Shown: positions 35,081-42,601 of the stretch, one piece after another
Layout of the letters: every line of letters starts with the position of its first letter
How positions within the stretch are numbered: position 1 is the first letter of the stretch
Assembly (NCBI GenBank): GCA_035362935.1
Contig: DAOSEC010000013.1
Coordinates: 1 to 58,601, forward strand
Reading direction: 5' to 3'
Length of the DNA: 58,601 nucleotides
DNA from: DAOSEC01 sp035362935
GTDB lineage: Bacteria > Bacillota_I > Bacilli_A > ML615J-28 > CAG-313
The notes under the pieces: generated by a model
Seen by the model: only the letters and a program-made list of their open reading frames with translations
Database searches by the model: none
Told to the model about the DNA's origin: nothing
Made by a program: the position numbers and the translations under genes

Positions 35081-35985
35081 TTGTTCACCAACTTTATCGC
35101 ATTTCGAATGTGACCATTCGCTTGATTCATATAGTAATTTACTTGGTCAGTTGAATCAATATCAGTCATAATCGAAAAGATTGCTTTTTTTACAGAACCA
35201 AATTTTTCAATTGCTAGTCTTGCATCTTCCCTACTAACACCAGTGATTTCCATAACAATGTTCTGAGCCCTAACGACAAGTTTTTGATTGGTAGGTTGTA
35301 CATCGATCATTAAGTTTTGATAAACTTTACCCATTTTAATCATGCTAGTCGTCGAAATAAGGTTGCAGATAAGTTTTTGTGCTGTCCCTGATTTCATTCT
35401 AGTAGAACCAGTTAATGGTTCTGGTCCTGTGATTGCTTCAATTGGATAATCGACACAACTTGCTATTTCACTGTGTTCACTTGTTGTAATGCAACCAGTT
35501 GCAACTCCAATTGATTTTGCATATTTTACTCCACTAACAGCGTAAGGTGTTCTACCACTAGCGGTAATACCAATCACAACATCTTTATTACTTACATTAA
35601 TTTGTTTTAAATCGTGAACCGCGGATTCTATAGAATCTTCTGCTCCTTCTACAGCTTTTATGAGTGCTTTTTCTCCACCCGCCATCAAACACATGACCAT
35701 GTCATCTGGTGCACTAAATGTTGGTCGGCATTCCACAGCATCGATTATTCCAATTCGACCACTTGTTCCAGCTCCCATATAGATCAATCTTCCTCCTTGT
35801 TGAAATGCTTCAACAATTCGATCAACGAGTGGTACTATTTGAGTCAGTGCTTTTTCTACAGCATACGGGACTGTTTTGTCTTCGTTATTTATTAGTTTCA
35901 ATATGTCAATGGTGGATTGAACATCAATATTTGTGGTATTGCTGTTTCTTCCTTCTGTTGTAATTTTCTTTAAATCTACATTCAT
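35077..35985 (-). CDS. murQ: N-acetylmuramic acid 6-phosphate etherase
   Basis: 302 residues. A SIS-domain lyase-hydrolase that cleaves the ether of MurNAc-6P to GlcNAc-6P and D-lactate. The signature GAGTSGRIGIIDAVECRPTF carries the catalytic Glu, and ITGPEPLTGSTRMKSGTAQK and a C-terminal ASRE-like segment (GVSREDARLAIEK) are present. I start at ATG 35985 (MNVDLKK), after GAGGA, 17 nt past anmK. The longer start at 36042 would overlap anmK. This enzyme links cell-wall sugar salvage to the downstream D-lactate dehydrogenase genes. Confidence 0.96.
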   Translation of the reverse strand: MNVDLKKITTEGRNSNTTNIDVQSTIDILKLINNEDKTVPYAVEKALTQIVPLVDRIVEAFQQGGRLIYMGAGTSGRIGIIDAVECRPTFSAPDDMVMCLMAGGEKALIKAVEGAEDSIESAVHDLKQINVSNKDVVIGITASGRTPYAVSGVKYAKSIGVATGCITTSEHSEIASCVDYPIEAITGPEPLTGSTRMKSGTAQKLICNLISTTSMIKMGKVYQNLMIDVQPTNQKLVVRAQNIVMEITGVSREDARLAIEKFGSVKKAIFSIMTDIDSTDQVNYYMNQANGHIRNAIKLVNK

Positions 35986-36002
35986 TCTATGGTTCCTCGT
36001 TT

Positions 36003-37130
36003 TTATTTCCTTGGTGCTTTTGTAACTTGCCCTAAGATGCAATATTCTTTTGCACCAGTGGCTTTAATTACGTTACTTGGCAACCCTTTTAATGTTTGAT
36101 ATCCAAGTATCGCAAAGGCTACGGCTTCTTTTGCATCACTTGAAAAACCCATTTCATCGGGTGTGGTCACAATTGATCCAAAATGATTCTTCAATCGGTT
36201 CATAATGTATTGATTGTGACTTCCACCACCACTAACTATGATTTGATTGACATCATCTAAAAACATTTGATAGTTTGTGATGATGGATTGAACAGTGAAC
36301 TCAGTTAGTGTTGTGATGATATCTTCTTTTCTATAGTTACATAGGTTTATTCGATCGATAATATCTTGAACAAACCTAAGTGTGTATTTTTCTCTTCCCG
36401 TTGTTTTAGGCGGTACTTGTGATAAATATGTATCACTCATCAACTCCTCTAACAAACTCGGTATGACCGAACCTAATCTGGCAACTTGGCCATCTTGATC
36501 ATACTCTTTTTGAAACATTAGTCTCATACCCAAATCGATAAGTACGTTTCCTGGACCTGTATCAAATGCAAATACTTGATCTAGGCTAGCATTTTTTGGT
36601 AAATATGTGACATTGCCGATTCCACCAATGTTTTGTAAGGCAATGTTTTTATCAGCACTTCGAAACAAATAGAAATCAGCAAATGGCACTAGAGGTGCTC
36701 CTAAACCACCAGCAGCCATATCCATTGGTCTAAAATTTGATATAACATCAACATTGGTTTGATAAGCAATGATGGAGGGTTCTCCGATTTGTAAGGTAGA
36801 AGAAAAATATCCATCCATTTGGTTTGGATTATGCCATATAGTTTGACCGTGGGATGCAATAAACTGAATGTCCTTGTATTCTTTTTTTGATTTTCTAAGT
36901 AATAAATCAACAGCATCACAAAACACATAACCTAGTTCAAAATTAAGACTGCAAATGTCTTGGACATTCGAAGTGTCTTTGCTTAAGCATTTCAAAATAC
37001 GTTCTTTTGTATCTGTTGGAATTGGCATCGTCACAAACTCTACTAACGTTACGTTTCCTTTGGAAAACCTCACCAAAGCCGCATCAATGCCGTCTAGTGA
37101 TGTTCCACTCATCAAACCAATGGCTAACAT
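36003..37130 (-). CDS. anmK: Anhydro-N-acetylmuramic acid kinase
   Basis: 375 residues, ASKHA kinase fold. It opens and phosphorylates 1,6-anhydroMurNAc to MurNAc-6P. The N-terminal ATP loop MSGTSLDGIDAALV is diagnostic. NIGGIGNVTYLP, AFDTGPGNVLIDLGM and VSGGGSHNQYIMNRL complete it. It feeds MurQ, encoded next. Its presence means anhydro-muropeptides, the products of lytic transglycosylases, are among the substrates. Confidence 0.96.
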   Translation of the reverse strand: MLAIGLMSGTSLDGIDAALVRFSKGNVTLVEFVTMPIPTDTKERILKCLSKDTSNVQDICSLNFELGYVFCDAVDLLLRKSKKEYKDIQFIASHGQTIWHNPNQMDGYFSSTLQIGEPSIIAYQTNVDVISNFRPMDMAAGGLGAPLVPFADFYLFRSADKNIALQNIGGIGNVTYLPKNASLDQVFAFDTGPGNVLIDLGMRLMFQKEYDQDGQVARLGSVIPSLLEELMSDTYLSQVPPKTTGREKYTLRFVQDIIDRINLCNYRKEDIITTLTEFTVQSIITNYQMFLDDVNQIIVSGGGSHNQYIMNRLKNHFGSIVTTPDEMGFSSDAKEAVAFAILGYQTLKGLPSNVIKATGAKEYCILGQVTKAPRK

Positions 37131-37132
37131 GA

Positions 37133-38047
37133 TTACTCACCTAATTTCGTTTTTGCTAAATAGTATGCTCCATAAACTGGATCAACTTGTTCTTCTATAA
37201 TGGTATACTTTAAATGATATTTATCTAATTCATTTTGAAACTCTTCTTTGACAAAAGGTGCTTTTGTGACAAAACTTCCTCTGAAACCAATGACTGTTTT
37301 CTCACTCAGGTTTAATCGTTTAAACTGATATACGACATATCCTGCCAGCTTTTTACCTGCATCTTTTAAAACCGCGATTGCATCATCGCATCCAGCATTT
37401 GCATACTTTGATATGATTTGAGCGTATTTCGCGATATGATCTTTGGTATTATAGTAGAATAGTTGTCTTAAACCAGTTACATCATCAAGATTTAACTCTT
37501 TTAAGAATGTTGTTTCAAAGTCAGAAAACTCTTCACCATGATCACTTTTCTGTGTCATCTTTAATGTTAGATTTCTTACAACAGCATAAGCTGAACCTTC
37601 TTCGCCTTGTAAATGACCCCATCCGCCTATTAGAAGCATTTTATTTTGACTGTTAACCGCGTAACTTGCACTACCGGTACCAGCTAACACCAGCACTCCT
37701 TCTTTGTGAACATCTTTAACAATGGAATATAGTCCAATAGCGGCATCACTATCCATTGCCACCGGAGCTTGATAAAGGTTAGATAACTCTGTTTCAATAC
37801 TAGTTTTGTTCGAAAGCACGCCAACTCCGGATATCCCCATTTGTATATAACAAACCTGATAATCTTCCTTGATAAAGGAGATCACATCGTTTAATCCTGT
37901 TTTAATATTTTCAATTGCCTTTTCTTTGATTGTTGCTGGACTACCAATACCAGCATTTTTTTGATATATAATGTTTCCATCCATTGTGAATGCTGCTATG
38001 GTGGTTTTTGTACCTCCAGCATCCACTCCTATGATGCAGCGTTGCAT
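37133..38047 (-). CDS. BadF/BcrA-family amino-sugar kinase (MurK/NagK-like)
   Basis: 304 residues. Phosphate-1 motif GVDAGGTKTTIA, phosphate-2 region DSDAAIGLY, adenosine motif VLAGTGSASYAV and the EEGSAYAVV loop. The nearest characterised type is MurK of Clostridium acetobutylicum, which phosphorylates both MurNAc and GlcNAc at O6. Standing between a glycosidase and anmK, it should make the MurNAc-6P and GlcNAc-6P from the sugars freed by NagZ and NamZ. It lies 3 nt after the glycosidase gene. Confidence 0.88.
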   Translation of the reverse strand: MQRCIIGVDAGGTKTTIAAFTMDGNIIYQKNAGIGSPATIKEKAIENIKTGLNDVISFIKEDYQVCYIQMGISGVGVLSNKTSIETELSNLYQAPVAMDSDAAIGLYSIVKDVHKEGVLVLAGTGSASYAVNSQNKMLLIGGWGHLQGEEGSAYAVVRNLTLKMTQKSDHGEEFSDFETTFLKELNLDDVTGLRQLFYYNTKDHIAKYAQIISKYANAGCDDAIAVLKDAGKKLAGYVVYQFKRLNLSEKTVIGFRGSFVTKAPFVKEEFQNELDKYHLKYTIIEEQVDPVYGAYYLAKTKLGE

Positions 38048-38050
38048 GAT

Positions 38051-40684
38051 TTACTCCTTGATTATAAATTTAAAAGGCTTACCTGGTGTGATTTTTTCAA
38101 GCAAGTACTCACAATCAAATACATATCCAACCACATTTACACGTTCATCTGAAGGGAGTTCTTGTTTGATAATAGACAACTCTCCTTGGTATCTACTATA
38201 TAGTTTATTATCAACTGTAATTGAACACACATGTCTTGTGAACGTATTGTTTGGTTCAATATGGTCATATGAAGTTGTGATTCTAGTTAGTGTGGATCGT
38301 TTCATGTATGGAGATTCATCTGTTCGGTTACGATGTCTTTTCATGATAATTTCGAGTTCACGATCACTTAAGTTATTAAAAAGTTTGGTTGGTAGCTGAA
38401 CTACTGTGTAGTCAAAGTTTTTCACAATGTTAATCTCTTCTTCACTGGCATATGCATCTGCGAAACAAATCTCATTTACACCGAAATCATGTAGTTCTTG
38501 AATCGCAGATTCGAGTATAATATCGCGGTGAGACTCTACAGTCGGGCACCCTTCATAAATTGGTGGGCGTTTTTGATTTCCAGATGGTACAAACGCTAAT
38601 ATTGATATTCCGTAAGATGAAAAATACTCATTTTTCTCTTTAATATCTTGTCTTGATAATCCAGTATATTTCTTAGGGTAAAAATTATGCCCTATTCGGA
38701 TTTTGTTAACATTGAGACCTCTTCTTAACATTCGTTCAAATTTCTCCGGAGATATCGTAGATGCATTTAATTCGATAAAACAATCATATGTCTTAGTCAT
38801 GTCAACCATTTCTTGTTCGCTAAAACCATAATCTAACCGAATTGCATATAAATTTTTAGGTAATTTTAGTAAGTGAAATGTAGGTTTTGAAACATCAATG
38901 ATTAATTTTAAGTTGAGTTCTTCTGTCTTTTTGATGATTTCCTCTAATTCTGTCATGAACGTTGGAGACATTTCTGGGATATGGGCTGATGTAAATACGA
39001 TATCTACTCCAGCATTTTTAGCCATTTCTAAATATTTTAGATTGTTTTCAAGGGAATATTCTTTTAACCCGACATAGACCGATACACCGGTTGTAATTCC
39101 TTTGCTTAAGTTGACTGGAATATGTCCAACAGGATCAAGTTCTTCTTTTAAATACTTGATTACAGTCGCAACTGATGCGGGAGTATATTCATACACACAT
39201 GCGTAGTTTTTGATTTCAGGACACAACAATGTATCATACGGATTTCGCATAGAAATCACATGAATTTCTGATTCAGATTTGATTAACTTATAAATTAAAC
39301 TAATTTGTTTTTGATAAATATTTGCATTATATGTACAAACGACTACCTTTTCATATTTTTTTGCTTTTTTGGCAAGATCTTCGATTTCTGCTCCAGTTGG
39401 GTTTGTCGACAGTTTTGCAGTATCAAAGTTTGGGATATGTGTTTTGATTTCTTTGATTAAGCTTCTAGTTTTTACTGATTCATCTGCAATCGTTGTCGCA
39501 AATGGTTCAGGAGCAATTACTAAAACAGAATCACTTGCTTCAAATCTCTTTCCTCTGCACAATGTAAAAGACTCATCGACAACTCGTTGAGCAAAATTTT
39601 TAGCATCTTGGTCGTAAGCAATGCTTTTCGCATATTCTAAATTCCCATAAATAAACTTTTTGTATGAGTTTTCATACACATCAATTTTTGCATTGATTAT
39701 CTTTTTTACAGAAGCATCAATCAATTCCATTGGGATTCGACCACTGATAACCGCTTGTTCAATCGCTTCAACTGCGGCTAATTGTTTTTCTAATGTATGA
39801 GAAATACAAAGTAGGTCAGCACCAGCAAGTACTGCTAATATCGAGGCTTCTTCGGTTCCGTAATACGACTCTATTGCTTTCATCTCCATACAGTCGGTTA
39901 CAACCAAACCTTCAAACTTTAACTTTTCTTTTAATAGGGTTGTAAGTACATTCTTGGATAGTGTTGCTGGCAAATCTGATGGTTCATATGCGGGAAACAA
40001 TACATGTGCTGACATGATCGCTTTTATTCCATGGTGAATTGCTGCTTTAAATGGAACCAGTTCCATTGAATTTAACCGATCTTGTGTGTGATTGATGATG
40101 GTTTTTGAGTAGTGTGAGTCAGCTGTAGCATCTCCATGACCAGGAAAATGCTTCGCAGTTGCTATAACACCTGTTTCTTGTAATCCTTTAATGTACTCAA
40201 CACCCAAATTATAGACTAGCACCGGATCATCACTATAACTTCTCACCCCGATCACAGGATTTTTTGGGTTATTATTGATGTCAAGTACAGGTCCTAAATT
40301 CATATTGATACCAAGAGTAGAAAGTTCTTTTCCAGCAATCTTTCCTACTTCATAAGCATATTTTAAATTTTTTGTTGCACCAACGGTCATATTACCCGGC
40401 AAAAATGTTGCACCACTAGTGATTCTTGTAACCATTCCACCTTCTTGATCAATGCTTACTAAAGGTATTAAACCGGTTTGTTCTTTTACTAACTTATACA
40501 AATCTTTATTTAATTTATACAGTTGTTCAACGGATTCAAAATTACGAGCAAATATAATGATATTCCCGATTTTTCCTGTTTTAACCGCTTTCATAATGTG
40601 ATCATTAATGGTAAGCGAATCAAAACCAACCATGATCATCTGGCCGATTTTTTCTCTTAACGTCATATCTTCAAAATGTTTCAT
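38051..40684 (-). CDS. nagZ: NagZ (GH3) - MupG (GH170/DUF871) fusion glycosidase
   Basis: 877 residues, no signal peptide, so cytoplasmic. Residues 1 to about 335 are a GH3 beta-N-acetylglucosaminidase: GHGD and Asp-His dyad in KHFPGHGDATADSH (178-191) and nucleophile Asp264 in VVTDCMEMKA. Residues about 340-525 form the usual second GH3 domain. Residues about 531-877 match DUF871, the 6-phospho-N-acetylmuramidase MupG of Staphylococcus aureus: GVSVYVGLKEYS, IRLDYGFS, IGHNFYPKKYTGLS, EGCPTVESHR, then the smaller C-terminal domain. One polypeptide could thus split both linkages of MurNAc-GlcNAc chains. In known genomes these are usually separate genes. Confidence 0.9.
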   Translation of the reverse strand: MKHFEDMTLREKIGQMIMVGFDSLTINDHIMKAVKTGKIGNIIIFARNFESVEQLYKLNKDLYKLVKEQTGLIPLVSIDQEGGMVTRITSGATFLPGNMTVGATKNLKYAYEVGKIAGKELSTLGINMNLGPVLDINNNPKNPVIGVRSYSDDPVLVYNLGVEYIKGLQETGVIATAKHFPGHGDATADSHYSKTIINHTQDRLNSMELVPFKAAIHHGIKAIMSAHVLFPAYEPSDLPATLSKNVLTTLLKEKLKFEGLVVTDCMEMKAIESYYGTEEASILAVLAGADLLCISHTLEKQLAAVEAIEQAVISGRIPMELIDASVKKIINAKIDVYENSYKKFIYGNLEYAKSIAYDQDAKNFAQRVVDESFTLCRGKRFEASDSVLVIAPEPFATTIADESVKTRSLIKEIKTHIPNFDTAKLSTNPTGAEIEDLAKKAKKYEKVVVCTYNANIYQKQISLIYKLIKSESEIHVISMRNPYDTLLCPEIKNYACVYEYTPASVATVIKYLKEELDPVGHIPVNLSKGITTGVSVYVGLKEYSLENNLKYLEMAKNAGVDIVFTSAHIPEMSPTFMTELEEIIKKTEELNLKLIIDVSKPTFHLLKLPKNLYAIRLDYGFSEQEMVDMTKTYDCFIELNASTISPEKFERMLRRGLNVNKIRIGHNFYPKKYTGLSRQDIKEKNEYFSSYGISILAFVPSGNQKRPPIYEGCPTVESHRDIILESAIQELHDFGVNEICFADAYASEEEINIVKNFDYTVVQLPTKLFNNLSDRELEIIMKRHRNRTDESPYMKRSTLTRITTSYDHIEPNNTFTRHVCSITVDNKLYSRYQGELSIIKQELPSDERVNVVGYVFDCEYLLEKITPGKPFKFIIKE

Positions 40685-40693
40685 ATCATACCT

Positions 40694-41836
40694 CTAGTAT
40701 AGTAAATATTTTTCACGTGTTTTAGCAAATATTGCTGTATCACGTTCGATTATTGCGAAAAGTTCTTCAAGTGTATGGATATCTTTTCGCATAAAATCTC
40801 CACCTGTGTTGTAATCTAACATGCAGGGTCTTCCCTCAACATATGGGGCATTGATTTTAAAGTCGTTTGGATACATATCACGAACAATTTTTAGCATCGC
40901 CCATCCAGTTTTCACTGGTTTGAATAATTTCAAATCTAGTATGTGAAGTTGAACACCACCACAAAGTTCTTTTTCACACTTAGAAAACATAGGTGTGAAA
41001 TAAAACGGTCTAAAGTATACACCCGGTAAGTTTAACTTATTCAGTTCTTCAGCGTATTTAAAGCCATCAATCCATGGTGCTCCAACAATTTCAAATGGTT
41101 TTGTAGTTCCGCGACCTTCACTTAAGTTCGTACCTTCAAAAATACAAGTCCCATTATACACATACGCTGTTTCCACAGTAGGGAAGTTAGGAGATGGTGC
41201 TACCCATGGTAATTTGGTATCACTATATAACATATCACGATTGTAGTTTTTCATAGGTATGATATGAAGTTTACAGCCAATTCCAAATTCTTCATTAAAC
41301 ATATAAGCAAGTTCGCCAATCGTCATACCATATCGTTGCAAGATTGGGTAATATCCAACAAACGAGCGATACTCAATGTCTAAAATATTTCCTTCAAAAT
41401 CTTTAACTCCAATTGGTCCTGGCCGATCAAAAATAACGAATTCCTTATCGAATTCTTTACATGCCATCATTGCATAAGCCATAGTATAGATGTAAGTATA
41501 AAAACGTGATCCTCCATCTTGAATGTCCATTGCTAGCACATCAAGAGTAGACATCATTTCTTCATTGGGTTTTCTAGTTTTTCCATATAAACTAAACACC
41601 GTTGCGTTGGTCTTTTCATCCACATAAGTATCAAGATGAACTCCTGCTTGTAAGTTCCCACGGATTCCATGTTCTGGAGAAAAAAGTGAAACCAGATTGG
41701 TTGTTTCCTTTAAGATATCAATGGAAGTTTTGAAATTTGAATCAATCCCAGTTGGATTTGTTATCAATCCAACTCGTTTGTTGTCAAATAGTTGACGAAA
41801 CTCATCAACTCGTTCGATTCCTAATACTGTTTTCAT
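40694..41836 (-). CDS. namZ: Exo-beta-N-acetylmuramidase NamZ (DUF1343, GH171)
   Basis: 380 residues. DUF1343 family with RVGLITNPTGID, LFSPEHGIRGNLQAG, DIQDGGSRFYTYIYTM, FDRPGPIG, PWVAPSPNFPT and EGTNLSEGRGTTKPFE. Bacillus NamZ removes MurNAc from the non-reducing end of peptidoglycan fragments and is secreted. This one has no signal peptide or membrane segment, so it should act on imported fragments in the cytoplasm. Ribosome site AGAGGAGA; 2 nt after yesL. Confidence 0.93.
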   Translation of the reverse strand: MKTVLGIERVDEFRQLFDNKRVGLITNPTGIDSNFKTSIDILKETTNLVSLFSPEHGIRGNLQAGVHLDTYVDEKTNATVFSLYGKTRKPNEEMMSTLDVLAMDIQDGGSRFYTYIYTMAYAMMACKEFDKEFVIFDRPGPIGVKDFEGNILDIEYRSFVGYYPILQRYGMTIGELAYMFNEEFGIGCKLHIIPMKNYNRDMLYSDTKLPWVAPSPNFPTVETAYVYNGTCIFEGTNLSEGRGTTKPFEIVGAPWIDGFKYAEELNKLNLPGVYFRPFYFTPMFSKCEKELCGGVQLHILDLKLFKPVKTGWAMLKIVRDMYPNDFKINAPYVEGRPCMLDYNTGGDFMRKDIHTLEELFAIIERDTAIFAKTREKYLLY

Positions 41837-41838
41837 AA

Positions 41839-42480
41839 TTATTCTCCTCTATCTTCGTGATATTTTTCTTCAAATTTAATTTGTTGTAAATATGTGTAAA
41901 TCGGATTTGTTAACTTATATGCCATAAAGGATGGTAACGATATTCCAATTAAAACAGAAATGGGTAACACTGGTAGAATCATCACACCAAGAACTAAAAT
42001 TATAAGTAATAATATTGTTGTAATGATATACTTTCCGCCTAACAATATGGAAGCACGAACCGTTTCGATAATTGTAAAGGAAGGAAAGTATATAATAATG
42101 AGTGGTAGATGTAACAGGATCAATATGATTAAGATTACCATAAAAAGCATCATATAGAACCCCGCACTCGAAAATAAATTCGATGTATCAAGACCAACAT
42201 AAAAATTGATGCTAATAAAGGAGATTGCAATAATCACTAGCAAAATGAGCCAAATAAAAAAGGATTTTTCCGAATACAACTTGAAGTTTCGAAAATATAC
42301 TTTATATACTTGTTCCGTTTCTCCACTAGCATACTCTTTTAATGTTTTCATACATGCAACTATCGCAGGTAAAATTGTAACCACAAAAAAAGATAATAGT
42401 AGAGTTAGTAAATTAATGACGATCAATCGAAAGACCCAATCAAAGAATCCATATGCTTTGCTGTTAACCATTTTTTCCAT
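41839..42480 (-). CDS. YesL-family (DUF624) membrane protein
   Basis: 213 residues with four to five membrane helices, starting VNSKAYGFFDWVFRLIVINLL, typical of DUF624. YesL proteins occur next to sugar ABC transporters and glycosidases in Firmicutes; their function is not established. It opens the ten-gene salvage operon. A paralogue lies at 57381. Confidence 0.8.
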   Translation of the reverse strand: MEKMVNSKAYGFFDWVFRLIVINLLTLLLSFFVVTILPAIVACMKTLKEYASGETEQVYKVYFRNFKLYSEKSFFIWLILLVIIAISFISINFYVGLDTSNLFSSAGFYMMLFMVILIILILLHLPLIIIYFPSFTIIETVRASILLGGKYIITTILLLIILVLGVMILPVLPISVLIGISLPSFMAYKLTNPIYTYLQQIKFEEKYHEDRGE

Positions 42481-42507
42481 ATGACAACACTTTTCCTTAT
42501 ATGTAAT

Positions 42508-42516
42508 ATTATATCA
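42508..42516 (-). promoter_or_regulatory. Extended -10 promoter of the salvage operon
   Basis: TGATATAAT on the minus strand (-10 TATAAT at 42513-42508). No good -35 is seen at 17 nt. The start codon of yesL follows about 28 nt downstream. Confidence 0.6.
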
Positions 42517-42563
42517 CAAATCAACCCTTTTTCATAGAAAAAAAGTTGAAAAAGGCAACAAAA

Positions 42564-42597
42564 AAGGTATGAGGGAAACCCCATACCTTGAGTAATT
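42564..42597 (-). terminator. Terminator of the sugar-binding lipoprotein gene
   Basis: Stem AAGGTATG-GGG / CCC-CATACCTT around an AAA loop (one bulged A), followed by T on the minus strand. Confidence 0.85.
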
Positions 42598-42601
42598 TTT
42601 G

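Larger units (their letters stand above)
30933..42480 (-). other. Predicted ten-gene MurNAc/GlcNAc and D-lactate catabolic operon
   Basis: Ten genes read the same way from 42480 to 30933: yesL, namZ, nagZ-mupG, BadF-type kinase, anmK, murQ, alpha/beta hydrolase, etfB, etfA, glcD. Gaps are 2, 9, 3, 2, 17, -4, 13, 8 and 11 nt. One promoter is seen upstream (TGATATAAT near 42510) and one terminator downstream (30899-30927). No internal terminator is visible. Confidence 0.8.
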
